64,000 nucleotides of DNA, from assembly GCA_033558025.1 (NCBI GenBank), contig JAUCEF010000002.1, positions 1,798,001-1,862,000 on the forward strand, read 5' to 3'. The notes beneath the pieces were generated by a model. The model was not told where the DNA came from and searched no databases. It worked only from the letters and a program-made list of their open reading frames with translations. Position numbers and translations under genes: made by a program. This DNA comes from Phytophthora sp. 'mugwort'. Lineage: Eukaryota; Oomycota; Peronosporomycetes; Peronosporales; Peronosporaceae. Positions 19,878 to 30,526 of the stretch are shown here, in pieces; position 1 is the stretch's first letter; every line of letters begins with the position of its first letter.

Positions 19878-21172
19878 TTAGGCCCAGGCCGACACGTTTG
19901 GAGGTTCTTCCTCTGTTTTCTTCTTCGTGCTGCACTCGAGGATGGCAAAGCCTGTCATTACCAAGACCGACCCAATGATACATTCCCATGAGAACTTTGT
20001 GCGGTGGATGGCAGTATCCAGGAGACCTGACAACGGGATCGTCAGCATGCAACCAACACTGGTTTCCAACGGTGACGTCCAGCAGATTGCCAATGGCATG
20101 AAGGCACAAAACACGACCGTCAAGCCACCACTGACCACCAGAAGAAGTGCGCCTTCTGCTGTATCAGGGAACGCAAATGACTCGTGCAGCCACCACAACG
20201 GACTTTCAGCCAAGAAGAAGGAGCCCAGTATCCACGGCGGGAAGGCAAAGAGTCCGCACATCCCAGCCAGTGTCAGCAGCGTCGAAGTGTCAGTCATGTC
20301 GTCTCCAACTGCTAGCTGCAGTGCAACTTGGTAACCAGCGTAAATAGCTGACGAGATGATCATCGAGATCCCCGCGAGGACGGTCGTGATTTCGATTGTT
20401 CCGAAGCTGCTGCCGCCTTGAAACAGGACGAGAAGTAGGACGCCAGCGAAAGCTGTAAATACCCCCAAGACCTTGTTCAGATTGAGGTGCTCGTTCAAAA
20501 AACAGACAGACAAGCAGTACACAAAGAGTGGTGACGAGTTGGAGATGGCTACCCCTGCGGCAACGCTCACTTGACCCAGAGCGGCATACCAAAAGAAGTC
20601 CGATACAAGGGAAATGAGACTCAAAACTCCCGAAATGAAGACCAATCTGGACAATGGGATGACGCAATGGTGTTGCAATACGCCAATAAAGTCAGCGCAT
20701 CGATCAGCAGCACTCCCGTACAGCTTGTAGTACTGGACGATCAATGGAAGCAGTAGGGCCTACAAATTGATTTAAGTACTACCAGGTGACTCGTGAAACG
20801 GGAAAACCATACGAACCGGTGCAGCGTGGTTGAAACAGGCGAGGAAGAAAGGTTTGCTGAAAAAAAGCTGCAGGTATCTTCAGTCTCAAGACTACAGTAG
20901 TTAAAGAGAAGGCTTTTTACCTGGAGTGACTGGGAGGCTTCAGCTTGCAAGACCCATGACCAGATGAGCGCTGTAAAGTACAATGTAAGTTTCCGTGCAG
21001 CTTCCGTAGTCAAGAGAAAACTTAAGAGCGTACCGAAGAGAGCAACGACGCTCGCGTACTTTGCAGGCCGAGATTGACTGGCCTCTTTCTTGAGATCGAC
21101 TTCGGGCGTGAGCAGCTTGGTAGCTTCCGTGGCTGTCGACCAGGTAGGAGCTACGATGTTTGAACGGGTCAT
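19878..21172 (-). CDS. SLC35F-like drug/metabolite transporter, three exons
   Basis: Exons placed by splice consensus and phase: 21172-20921 (84 codons), 20867-20817 (17 codons), 20759-19878 (293 codons + stop). The introns are 53 and 57 nt, both phase 0, and the product is 394 aa. The small exon reads LFFSKPFFLACFNHAAP and joins to ALLLPLIVQYYKL, matching the SKPFF block of SLC35F3/F4/F5 and yeast vacuolar relatives. About ten hydrophobic segments follow, including the EamA-like second half (ISNSSPLFVYCLSVCFLNE; GVLLLVLFQGG). Members of this group sit in vacuole, Golgi or plasma membrane and move small metabolites. The substrate cannot be read from sequence. The C-terminus is a short Lys/Glu-rich cytosolic tail. 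Confidence 0.75.
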
Positions 21173-21334
21173 CGTGTTCTCGATGTTTTGGTCAGTCGCG
21201 GCAAATCCGAAAATGACGAAACGGTAGTGGATTCGTTGCAGTTTTTCGCACGAAACGACTTGAATAAAAAAATATATCTAGCGTCTGTAAGGATATTCTA
21301 GTGGAGTGGGTGGTAAGTTATTAGTTCAAGTTAT

Positions 21335-22507
21335 TTACACGACGTGAGACTGCGACGGGCATGGAGCTCCTCGAGCCGGCGCCGTGTCCGGCTCGGAGAT
21401 GTGCGGCCGGGCGGTGGTAGGGACGATGTCCGAGATCTGGTAGTCGTGCTCGCGCTGCTGGTACTGCGGCTCCACCAGCGACGTGTCCACGTTGCTGTGC
21501 GGCCGGCTTTGACTCGCACTCTGGTGTGTAGGCTGCTGATGCTGTAGGTCTTCCCAATGCACCTGGTTGGACGTCGGGTAACGCTGCTGGTTGAACGACT
21601 GCTGCTGAAGATGCTGTGTCTGCACACCGGGTATACCCATATTGGCGTACTGCACTCTCGCAGGTGTCATACCGCCGTCATAACGAGGCAGCATGTCCTC
21701 CGAGTCGCGATATTGGCGGTCTAGCGTGTGATACTCGACGTCTTTGCCAGTGACTTTAAACTGGAGCACCATAGAGAGACCAAAGACCACGAGCGTACCA
21801 ATGAGGTAGCCCCACCAAGCCCCGGGGATAGAGTACGTTAAGTCTCCATTGGTATTGTACGTGCGAAAGCGCTCCAAGTCGTTGAACGTCGGATAATTAC
21901 CAGCAAAATAACCGATGCCCCAGAACAGGAGAAACGCGCCGACAAGACTAGTGCCCACTATGAGCGCCGGCTTCTGCAGCCACATGGCTACACCGCCGCC
22001 GATGATGGCAAACAGCGCAACCAGCACAATGAGCACCGTGGCGGGATCAGACGGGGCGAACGTGTAGCCGAATGACGTGTTGAGGAGGATAGCGAGCGCG
22101 GCGCCAGCCACCGCTCCGCCCATGAAGATACCGGCCCAGTACACGTACACACAAATGTAGCCAACAATGATACCTCCCACAATGAATGCGATCCAGGAGG
22201 CCGTGAGCACCCACGTCTCGTCCTTGAAGACCTTCTCAAAGATGACAGCGATGACCACGCCGCCGCCCAGGAAGCCCAGGGCGTAGACTGTCGTCTGCCA
22301 CAGGCGGTACCCGGCAACAACCAATAAAGCACCGACCAACAGTGCGCCTATGGCGAGAATTACGCCGTTGATGTCCATGCCGTCGCTAGAGTCGAAGACG
22401 GTCTTGACCGTCTCAGTGGTGTCGTCATCCGAGATGGCGGAGACGAACAGAGTGAGCTCCAGAAACAGCAAAGCTGCTAAGAACGCGAGCAGCTTGGCTG
22501 CGGTCAT
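21335..22507 (-). CDS. DUF4203/TMEM198-like seven-helix membrane protein, copy 1
   Basis: ATG at 22507, 390 aa, single exon. It has a signal peptide (LLAFLAALLFLELTLFVSA), a short acidic Thr/Asp-rich lumenal stretch, then seven close-packed hydrophobic helices rich in Gly (GALLVGALLVVAGYRLW; GGAVAGAALAILLN; IGYFAGNYPTF), and a 130-residue Gln/Pro-rich cytosolic tail. The helix spacing and the GYRL / GxGYFAG blocks fit the TM7S3/TM198-like domain. The function of the oomycete members is unknown, and animal TMEM198 acts as a Wnt co-receptor scaffold. A close paralogue lies just upstream. The initiator-like element at 22551-22566 lies about 45 bp before the ATG. Confidence 0.7.
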   Translation of the reverse strand: MTAAKLLAFLAALLFLELTLFVSAISDDDTTETVKTVFDSSDGMDINGVILAIGALLVGALLVVAGYRLWQTTVYALGFLGGGVVIAVIFEKVFKDETWVLTASWIAFIVGGIIVGYICVYVYWAGIFMGGAVAGAALAILLNTSFGYTFAPSDPATVLIVLVALFAIIGGGVAMWLQKPALIVGTSLVGAFLLFWGIGYFAGNYPTFNDLERFRTYNTNGDLTYSIPGAWWGYLIGTLVVFGLSMVLQFKVTGKDVEYHTLDRQYRDSEDMLPRYDGGMTPARVQYANMGIPGVQTQHLQQQSFNQQRYPTSNQVHWEDLQHQQPTHQSASQSRPHSNVDTSLVEPQYQQREHDYQISDIVPTTARPHISEPDTAPARGAPCPSQSHVV

Positions 22508-22550
22508 ACTTGATAGTGATTGATACGATCGATAGCTTGAGCTCCTGGAA

Positions 22551-22566
22551 GGAGATTGAAGAGTGA
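22551..22566 (-). promoter_or_regulatory. Oomycete initiator + flanking region candidate
   Basis: The minus-strand word tcactcttcaatctcc fits the oomycete Inr (TCAYTYY) followed by the flanking region (CAWTTTNYY) with one mismatch. It lies about 45 bp upstream of the start codon at 22507. Confidence 0.5.
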
Positions 22567-22908
22567 GAGATTGCGAGCTGGACTGAAGAGTTCAGATGTC
22601 TTACCGCTGCGGTATTAACCTAAGAAAAAATCCAGGGGTTTGCCAGAATAGTGTACAATGTCCACCACCATGGAATCCATGATGGGATATTCACTAAGTT
22701 AAAAGTAAGCAAGCGGAGGAGTGTAACTCGCATTCGTTTGAGTATGACAAAGTGGCTACGGTGCTGGTTACACAATAAGGAAGATCACCTCTGGAGGGTT
22801 ACGCCACTATACAAGCCGAATAAGGTAAGGGATGCATTACGCTTATATGACTCCACGAATACATATCCAATAGCGATGCAGGTGAGGCATTGTTATCCAT
22901 TTGACGTC

Positions 22909-23778
22909 TTACACGGCTGCGTTGCCGGTGGGCTTGGAAATGGCATGGCTATCGGTCTTGCCGCCGTGGTCGTAGCCACGCGCGGTCTTCCTAACCTGCA
23001 CGCTCATACCTAGGATGAAGAGCACAAGCATGCCTGCCAGGTATCCCCACCAGGCGTCCGGAAGGCTGTACACCCAGTCGCCCTTGTCGTTCTGTGCTCG
23101 GAACTGCTTAAGATCGGCGCCGTTCGGGTAGTCGCCGGCGAAGTAACCGACGCCCCAGACGCAGACAGTGGCGCCGACGATCGCCGTGGTCGTGATGAGC
23201 ACGGGCTTCTCGAGCTTGAGAGCCAGGGTGCCGCCCACGATGCCCAACACCACGGCCAAGACAATCAGGATCACGTCCGGGTTGTTCGGGTAGATCTTAG
23301 TCCCCACCGTCGTGTTGATAGTGAAGGCGAGCATGACGCCGCCCGCCGCGCCGGTCAGGAAGATGCTAGCGCTGTAGAGCATGAGCACGACTACGCCGGC
23401 GATGACGCCGCCCACGGCGAAGCCGATCCACGAGGCCGTGGGCATCCAACTCATGCTGGCAAAGGCCGTCTCGAGGATGCCCGCGACGAAGAGGCCGCCG
23501 ATCATGAAGGCGCAGCAGAAGACCGTCGGGCGGAAGAGTCTGTAGCCTGCGAGACAGACGACACCGCCCCCTAGAATGGCGATAGCCGCGAGCACAGCCG
23601 GCCCCACCTTGACGTGCTTGGCCGAGCTCAGCAGCTCAGTCACGCCTTCGAGCGAGCTCGAGCTGTCGTCTGACGACACGTCCGCGAAGCTGCCGCTGCC
23701 GCTGCCCACGACTGCCATGGCACAAAGCTGCAGCAGCGCGACTGCCAAGAAGTTCTTGATCATGTACGCCCCGGACAT
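22909..23778 (-). CDS. DUF4203/TMEM198-like seven-helix membrane protein, copy 2
   Basis: 289 aa. Starts are possible at 23778 (MSGAYM) or at the next Met (MIKNFL, 23763), which would give a cleaner signal peptide. The order is the same as in copy 1: signal peptide, short Ser/Asp-rich segment (SSDDSSSSLEG), seven Gly-rich helices and the GVGYFAGDYPNG block. The cytosolic tail is only about 40 residues. Lys- and Asp-rich loops are kept at the same places as in the 390-aa neighbour, so the two are a tandem duplication in head-to-tail order that has diverged mainly in the tail. Confidence 0.7.
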   Translation of the reverse strand: MSGAYMIKNFLAVALLQLCAMAVVGSGSGSFADVSSDDSSSSLEGVTELLSSAKHVKVGPAVLAAIAILGGGVVCLAGYRLFRPTVFCCAFMIGGLFVAGILETAFASMSWMPTASWIGFAVGGVIAGVVVLMLYSASIFLTGAAGGVMLAFTINTTVGTKIYPNNPDVILIVLAVVLGIVGGTLALKLEKPVLITTTAIVGATVCVWGVGYFAGDYPNGADLKQFRAQNDKGDWVYSLPDAWWGYLAGMLVLFILGMSVQVRKTARGYDHGGKTDSHAISKPTGNAAV

Positions 23779-25177
23779 CGTAGCAATGATGAAGCAGAGA
23801 CGACAGAACGAGATATCCGTCCAAAGCCCGAATGAAGTGGATGGTGGACGAGGTTATATCCAATGTAACCTACAGGCAGGACGCCATACCTGTAACCACC
23901 CTGATTCGGATCGTCCGTAGATGGGTGGGAAATGAATGGGTTTCGACCAATGGTAGTGAGGCAATGTTCTAGCTGGGTGAAGAGCGCAGTTGCCAATGCC
24001 GTGCCACATAGCATTGCCGCTCACGGTTGTCGGCAGAGTTCGACAGACAACGTCATAAATGTATCGACCTTGAGTCAAGGTCAAGGTCCTTGACCTACGT
24101 TGTGTAGGCATAAACACGCTGTCGCGCATTTCTTCCGAGACAAAAAGGATATGAGTGGCTACAGTCGCTTTCACGACGGTAAATGCGATTAGAACGCACA
24201 GCTCTGCGAAGTGAAGGCGATGAAGCGGATAAAATCACGGTTTAAGTGTGGTAAAATACAGGTCGGTATCCTATCGAAATAGCTAGTTGTGTATTGTACA
24301 CCATCTGTGACGTGTGACGATGTTGAAGAGGATCGGAAAAACCGGTCTATCCGATCCGCTGACAATCTGGACTCCGATTAGTTTACCCAGCCCACATAAT
24401 GTGCCGCATCCACTTACTAGATTGACCCACGTACAAATGAGCAGCATCCAACACTAGCCATACAGAACAATAGCGTTGCTCCATTGGAGCTCCAAAGCTG
24501 CCCCTGGGTCTCAGGATGGGACGGCGCCCTCGCTCAGCATCGTAGATACCATATGCCATTCAACATCACTGAAGGCGATGCCAATATTGCATCAGCTCAA
24601 AAGGCCCATTCGAGTACGCTCACCACTCCTCTTTGAACTCTAAAATGCTTCATTTAACAGTGACTTCACACCGTTCAACTTGGATGCGCGCAGGTCCCAT
24701 GCTTCCGAGTTTCCTTAAGAGGAAAAAAAAAACACGAATACAATGCAAGATGGCGGGGGACGTTCCGCTACATCTTCAGTGCGTTGCCAGACGAATCGAT
24801 AAGAACGTGCGCTTAGGCGATGATGTACCCGCTTAACGCGTTTCCAGGGCGCTCGACGTGTTTAGGTAAATAGGATGCCTGACTTGCTTGTAGTATAGTT
24901 AGTTGCTGCACCGATGGCTTCATCCTCTTCCACACATTGCACTTTCGGCGGACTCGAGCCAGTACGATCATCCCAGGAGGGGCAGGGGCAGGGGACGTTT
25001 AGTGACTGAGTATGGCGTCTCGGTTTGGAACCCGTCGCCCGGAAAGAGTGTGCGCACAGCGGCTGGCCGTTCTCGGCTGGGGTTTCTGCCATTCTTCTGG
25101 CTTTCCGCCACCCGCCGGCCACAGAGACACAACGCAAGGAAGGAAGCAACTAGCCCCTGGTCGCATACGACCTGAGG
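23779..25177. other. Intergenic, no gene seen
   Basis: 1.4 kb with no coding frame I can support. It should hold the promoter of the DUF4203 copy 2 gene on the minus strand (a CACTTCATTCGG word at about 23830-23840 resembles the initiator) and the promoter of the next plus-strand gene. A direct word repeat gtcaaggtccttgacc-like (about 24070-24095) was noticed. Confidence 0.5.
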
Positions 25178-25624
25178 ATGCCCATGAAAAAGACGACCAA
25201 GAGCGTGCGCTGGTCCACCGTGACCTTGTACGAGTTCGGCGTGGCAATGGGCGGCAGTGCCGTTCCGCGCCGCGGCGGCCCGTCCATCGGCCTGGCACGC
25301 ACACCGCAGCAGGTATGGAGCACGACGCTGGACACGGTGTGGCGCTGCGGGGACCTGGCGCTCACGCGGCCAGGACCTGATGCTGTAGATGCCGACGGCG
25401 CGGAGCAGAAGGACAGCGCGGACATCTCGATTCGCAACGAGCAGCGCAAGCGCCGCATGCAGCGCGCCCGGAGAGTGCGCTGGCTCAAGCCGCTGGAGCG
25501 CATCACGATGCTGACCAAGGCCGGCTGCAGCGAGGAGCGCATCTACCGCATGATGATGAAAAGCCTCGACATCACCATGTCCAGGAGGCTTTGCGTCTCG
25601 ATGCAACGGCAAGTGGCCGCATGA
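25178..25624 (+). CDS. RWSTxT family small protein, member 1 (148 aa)
   Basis: ATG at 25178, single exon. The N-terminal signature is VRWSTVTLYEFGVAMGG, then SAVPRRGGPSIGLA and a conserved Trp (QVWSTT). An Arg-rich linker follows, then the C-terminal module VRWLKPLERITMLTKAGCSE and RIYRMMM. No signal peptide or membrane helix. The spacing of the N-terminal block (V-x-W-x5-V/T-x-x-E-F-x4-G-G...GGP-x-x-GL) resembles the VREY..LGDNP..GPPLxL motif that recurs in proteins of diatoms and other stramenopiles. That resemblance is from memory and the function is unknown. Four more copies lie in this window. GC-rich coding sequence makes long shadow frames on the other strand. Confidence 0.65.
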   Translation: MPMKKTTKSVRWSTVTLYEFGVAMGGSAVPRRGGPSIGLARTPQQVWSTTLDTVWRCGDLALTRPGPDAVDADGAEQKDSADISIRNEQRKRRMQRARRVRWLKPLERITMLTKAGCSEERIYRMMMKSLDITMSRRLCVSMQRQVAA

Positions 25625-26141
25625 AGACGCTGCGATGAGAAGAGGAGTAAATCCGGCTGCTGTGGAATTTCGCGTCGGCTGAACACGGGCGAATGTTGCA
25701 GCGGCGCGCGAAATAGATCAGAAGCAAGTATCTATGGATGACAATTAACGACTATTTATTGTGTATGAAGATGTTTGAGTTGCTGCTCCTCCTGTTGGGC
25801 ACCAGTACGAACGCTGTGGCATCAATAATAGTAATGTGAAGCCTCAGCGCCAAGACGCTGCCGAAGTCGTTCTTCGTCCTTCACGGGAGCCCTGTTTCTT
25901 TCTTCCATCTACAACCCCCGATGGCAATACCGTATTCCTGTGAAGCAAAGACCGAAATGCAACGAAGCTCTCAAGCGTTCAATCAATAAATTCTCATAAA
26001 TTAAGGAGGTTGACCTTTGCTCCTGGGCGTCGGCCGTATCGATCCGCTTCGCCGGAGCGTCGTTGCACCATCACACACCAAAATTACCACAATTCTGCAT
26101 CTTGCTGTCAGCAGCGTCGTTGGCGCGCGGGAAACTGCAAC
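25625..26141. other. Intergenic, convergent gene ends
   Basis: 517 bases between two family members transcribed toward each other. AT-rich, holding only 3' flanks. No gene seen. Confidence 0.6.
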
Positions 26142-26540
26142 TTAAGCCGCGCATTCGAGCGAGGCCGCGTGCAGACAGAGTCGCCGCGACTGGGCGATGG
26201 TGGATGACTCCATGAGCATGCGGTAAATGCGCTCCTCGCTGTAGCCCGCCTTCTCCAGCATCGTGACACGTTCCAGCGGCTTGAGCCAGCGCACGCGTCT
26301 GCGCCGATGTCGTCGAGCACCCTTCACCATACTCGTCTGCGTCTTCTCCAGCTGCTGTTGCATCTCCTCAGCGGCGCTTAACTCGCGCTGTGCCGCATCC
26401 ACGGACGTGATCCAGACGCACAGCGGGGCCCAGGCCAGTCCCACCGCCGGCCCGCCGCGTCGAGGAACGGCGCTGCCACCGATGCCCACGCCGAACTCGT
26501 ACACTGTGACAGTGGACCAGCGCACTGTCTTGGTCGCCAT
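26142..26540 (-). CDS. RWSTxT family small protein, member 2 (132 aa)
   Basis: I start at the ATG at 26540 (MATKTVRWSTVTVYEFGVG), because the longer open frame upstream crosses a C15 tract and is Gly-rich noise. It has the same two modules as member 1: the RWSTVT/EFGVG/GGSAVPRRGGP block at residues 6-37 and RVRWLKPLERVTMLEKAG with YSEERIYRMLME near the C-terminus. It is the closest relative of member 1 and convergent with it, as expected for a local inverted duplication. A C15 tract lies at 26621-26635, 80-95 bp upstream of the ATG. GCGGACG words occur 240-280 bp upstream. Confidence 0.65.
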   Translation of the reverse strand: MATKTVRWSTVTVYEFGVGIGGSAVPRRGGPAVGLAWAPLCVWITSVDAAQRELSAAEEMQQQLEKTQTSMVKGARRHRRRRVRWLKPLERVTMLEKAGYSEERIYRMLMESSTIAQSRRLCLHAASLECAA

Positions 26541-27865
26541 GCCTGGTGCAAATGCGGCTTCGAGAGGCGAGGAAGGAATGGAGGAAATACCCAGAAGGCG
26601 GCGGCACACCGTTGGCGCGTCCCCCCCCCCCCCCCTCCCTTTCCCCGCCCCCCACCCGCCACTCACTCGCCACGTAAATACCTCGCCGCTGCCATTCAGG
26701 CCAGGATTTGGTAGATCTGCTAGCGTCCCCTTACAAACGCCTAGTGATCAAATGCTTGCCAGTAACCGCTGGTCAACGTCGTCCGCTTGCCCTATTCGCG
26801 TCCGCCCGCAAGCGGACGTATCGCGTAATCCGCATTTCCGCCCCGCGCGTTGCCAAGATGTCGTCATTGACGCCCATGCGAGCGAGCACATACCCGGCAT
26901 GCCTGCATCTATTTGTTCTGGAGAGGTTGAACCATTGAGACGGACGATCGGACATTGCGCTCTTCCAACGAGCTCACTTGCTCCGCGTCGGTAGCATACT
27001 GCCATTTTCCCAGCTGTCGCCGGCTACTCGGCGTCATGTGCCTGTGCATGGCTATGCAAACGACGGTTGCAGCCTGCAAAGCCTGCAACTTGCAGGTAAT
27101 TGCTTGCTGTTTTTTAGCCACCACGCTACTGCAGCAACGGCGGCGGAGCAGCAGCAGCACGAAGGACTGCTCGTGCAAGCCTTACACCTTACCGCCCTGG
27201 TGGCCGCGTTGAGTCTGATACTTGCAGTGCCGACAAAATACTGCCACCCCACCCTTACTTTAAGTTTCATACTGTCACTATCAGGACATAATACAGGTAC
27301 GCTCCTTCGCGATACGGACCTCCGACCCGAAATTAGAACACCTACTTCAAGCATGCGAAATGAAACGCGGCATACTGTACTAAAATGCGCGTTCTCGAGG
27401 CTAGCTGGTAGAGGATCTATCTGCTACACTTCACACCCCCAATATTATTGGCAGCTCCACCGACGTTAGCGGCGAGGTGTCTTCTCATTGAATAGGCCAA
27501 ATTAGGTCCCAGTGGCTACTGAACTGGGCGTGGGGCGAGGGATGGCTGCGCGGTGAGGTGGCCTCAACCGAGCGTCGCAGGCTGGCAGAGAAATCCACGA
27601 CAATAGTGACGGTAGCACCCCGACAACAATATACTTCGAAATAATAGTTCATGCTTGCAGCTCGTATTCATAGCGATATCACTAATTAAAGGATCAAATA
27701 ACTTAAGCTCTTCCTCTCTACGATTAGCGCAACGCGGAAGAGGTTCTTCGACCGATGCCTTTCCGACGACGCGCTGTATATGCAGAACGTTCACAGATAC
27801 ACCCGTGCTATTGTCTTCTCGAGTCGCAGTGCGCTCTTGGCTTGCTTGGTTACATGGGGTTGTTC
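26541..27865. other. Intergenic, no gene supported
   Basis: Contains the 5' flank of member 2, with the C15 tract and three CGTCCGC/GCGGACG words at 26780-26818. It also contains several overlapping open frames (for example 163 codons on plus at 26978) that show no domain, no paralogue and no codon-like character. I treat them as chance. Confidence 0.45.
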
Positions 27866-28498
27866 TTATACGTAGTTGACCGGGATCATGTGCGGGCGGT
27901 TGAGGAACGAGGACGAGCAGGAGCTCTCCAGCACGGGGCGAGCCGATTTGATTCTGTACTGCTGACGCTGCTTCCTGGCCTCTTTCCGCTCGGCGATGTC
28001 CTCTACGAGCGTTCTCCGGCGCGAGCAGTTGATGATGTTGGCTTCCCGCGAGAAGCGCAGGATCATGCCCTCGCTCACGCCCGCGCTCTGGAGCAGCCGC
28101 ACTCGCTCCTCGGATGAGAAGCGGTGCACCCCCTCGACGCACTCGGCCATTTCGCCCACCTTCGTGCTCCACGTGAACTCGGGCTTGTCGCTCAGGCCAA
28201 TGGACGGGCCACCCTTGCCGGGCACCGAGCTGCCACCCAGTCCGACGCCGAACTCGTGGATGGTGATGGTGGACCAGCGCAGACGCTTCTTCATCTTCTT
28301 GGGGGATTCCTCGCAATCATGATCGCTGGCGATGGACGGGCTACGCTGGCGCTTCAGGCACCGCTCAGGTGAGGCAGCCGGAGCAGCAGAGGAGGAGGTA
28401 ACTTCACTGCTGGTGGAACTATTAGAGAGTGCCAGGAGCTGCTGGCTGTTTGGGACGTCGATCCCGCCGTAGGATTGCGCTGAGTCCTTCGGTGCCAT
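27866..28498 (-). CDS. RWSTxT family protein, member 3 (210 aa)
   Basis: The open frame extends up to 28930, but I start at the ATG at 28498 (gccATGG context), where the Ser-rich N-terminus resembles that of members 4/5. Residues about 75-110 carry LRWSTITIHEFGVGLGG, SSVPGKGGPSIGL and EFTWST. Next comes a CVEGVHRFSSEERVRLLQSA helix pair and EANIINCSRRR, then a basic linker and the C-terminal end RPHMIPVNYV. A nuclear location is plausible from CLKRQRSPS and KKMKKRLR, but this is inference. GCGGACG/CGTCCGC words lie at 28699-28705 and 28775-28781, 200-280 bp upstream. A longer 354-aa product from 28930 cannot be excluded. Confidence 0.65.
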   Translation of the reverse strand: MAPKDSAQSYGGIDVPNSQQLLALSNSSTSSEVTSSSAAPAASPERCLKRQRSPSIASDHDCEESPKKMKKRLRWSTITIHEFGVGLGGSSVPGKGGPSIGLSDKPEFTWSTKVGEMAECVEGVHRFSSEERVRLLQSAGVSEGMILRFSREANIINCSRRRTLVEDIAERKEARKQRQQYRIKSARPVLESSCSSSFLNRPHMIPVNYV

Positions 28499-30092
28499 GG
28501 TTTCTCTGCTGTAGGGAGGAGGAGTTACGGCGCGTTGAAGTGATGAGGCGCTGCTGCTGTGCTTCGCTTGGTGGTCGGTCCGCGCTTTGGGTTGTGCGTC
28601 GCCACCGCTGGCTGTTTTGACTCTAGTTTGTTTTGGGATGTGACCATGTACAGTATCTAGTGCAGCGGACGCTGTCCAGTCTGGACTCCAGACGGCGAGC
28701 GGACGTGGCTCGTCTGACGCGCGCGCTTGACTTGCGGTTTGCATAGTCTGCGTCAACGGAGCGTCCCCTACTCGCGTCCGCTCTGGCGCCACCAACTCGT
28801 CACCAACCAGCGCCGGTAGGTGCATTTGGTGTTTGCTGCTAGGCATTGGCCGTCTGCTGGTTAACGTCCATGCGAGCTGGGCCGCTTGGCTCCGGCCCGC
28901 CATGTGAATAGATACACGGTACCGGTTCAAGTTCGCTGGTCGTTTTTCTGTGAAGCCGGTATTTCCAGCTGATGCAAGTCAGTCAATGAGTACGGAGTTG
29001 CTGCACTACAGGAACTGAAGCGCACTGGGCTCGGCCAGCAGGACAGGGCAACCAGGTGGCGAACATTGCTGCTGCTGCCGCGCCTCTGACTTTAAAGACA
29101 CCGCGCACTGGGTTGGCTCCATTAACGTGGTGTACTGTATTGGCTTGAACTGTATTTCCGAGGTCCGATCGTACGATCGACGAGTTCCAGGCGGTGCTCA
29201 CCACTCGCACGCCTTTCGAGCGGTTAATTACAGCACAACGCTATCGTCCGCCGTACTGAACGCCGTACCGCTACGTACACTGCATTGGGGTCGCGTTACT
29301 TCGCTTATTGTCTTAGTCGGGGACCGCGTCTGGGGCCAGCAAAGGCCTCTGCTCACACACGCGTAAATTGCCATAGCGGTCGACGCGCGAGCCAGAGCAA
29401 CCGATGGCGTCGTATGTCTGAGGCCAGACACTTTTTTTCCGACACCCAACTGATGTCGCTCATCGTTCTGAGGCTGTTTGTCACCGGCACGAATGAAATA
29501 CAACTCTATCAACCGCAAGCTGTCGTTGTCGATCGTGAAGTTTCTGGAAGAAGACCACCAATACCTACAGTATCGCGGACACAAACAAAATAATGGAGTT
29601 GAATAACACTTAGCTAATACGCATTCAATCAGTTTAGGACATTGATCATGTTATGTGATACTTAAGTAACACATTTAAAACAAACAATTTAGGCGGCTGA
29701 GCAACATGCATAACAACATTAAAGTGTAATGTAAGTACATAAAGTACTAACTATGTAACATATGTCGTGTCAACATTTAATCCGCATCAATTACACAATA
29801 AAAACCGTTTTTATACCGGTACAATTATCAGTATAAAAACGGCTTACATGCCAATTCAAAAAAGTCTGGAATCAGATTATACTCTACTTGAAAGCAAAGA
29901 TAGGAAAATATCTCATATCCAATATGTCGACCTTCGCGGAGATGTGCTCGCTGCTAACACCTAACCGGTATGTGCGTTACATCCGCTCGTGTTGTAGGTA
30001 CATCAATCCACGCCACCAATCTGCATCCTACATTTTTAGTTTTAGAAACAGATTTGCATAGCTACTGCATAGGATATCTCATAGAGCCTATA
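28499..30092. other. Intergenic, no gene seen
   Basis: The first 450 bases are the 5' flank of member 3. The rest is AT-rich from 29590 on and leads to the LTR of the retroelement. A 12-bp perfect stem lies at 29805-29842. No supported coding frame. Confidence 0.5.
29805..29842. repeat. Hairpin with 12-bp perfect stem
   Basis: ccgtttttatac (29805-29816) pairs with gtataaaaacgg (29831-29842) across a 14-base loop. Possibly the tip of a small non-autonomous element. Confidence 0.7.
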
Positions 30093-30101
30093 TGTAACGG
30101 G

Positions 30102-30458
30102 GTTACACGAAGAGTGCCATGTCACTCTTCAGAGCAAGTGAACCTAAGTACACTAAGTGATGTAGCTAAACATCACTATGACGTCGACGGTAATGACGTC
30201 ATGGATAGGTACCACAGATATGGTGCAAAGACCTCAGAGCCACTCAATAGGATAAAATATAGGGAACTTTATAGGTGACTAATAGTTAGTATGTAGACGC
30301 ATTATGGAGGGGTCACCTATAAATATATTCAGTCTTAAATACCTAATTTTGGTACCAGTCCCAGAGACCAGGTACTAGTGAACTGCCGTTCACTGAGAGT
30401 TTGTATACTTTTCGGAAGGCACACTTCCTGTGCGCAAGGTGTTGTGTGCCCCGTCACA
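30102..30458 (+). repeat. 5' LTR
   Basis: Its first 300 bases repeat at 37872-38183. It contains two stretches shared exactly with the 3' LTR (aggataaaatatagggaact; ttatggaggggtcacctata). The exact start is uncertain within 30093-30102 because of the short palindromic tgtaacggggttaca. It ends at gtcaca before the primer site. Confidence 0.85.
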
Positions 30459-30460
30459 TT

Positions 30461-30475
30461 TGGTAGCACTTGTAG
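30461..30475 (+). other. Primer-binding-site candidate
   Basis: tggtagcacttg lies 2-3 bases after the LTR end. It is tRNA-3'-end-like, but I could not assign the tRNA. Confidence 0.4.
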
Positions 30476-30526
30476 CCAATCCACGCCTACGGGGGTTATT
30501 ACCTGGAACCTCTGGGTCCTAGCAAC

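Noticed and set aside
24968..25612. 214-codon minus frame over family member 1
   Set aside because: GC-rich shadow of the plus-strand gene; its His/Arg-rich composition is typical of an antisense frame.
26978..27469. 163-codon plus frame in the intergenic region
   Set aside because: No start context, no paralogue, and overlapping frames on both strands of similar quality.
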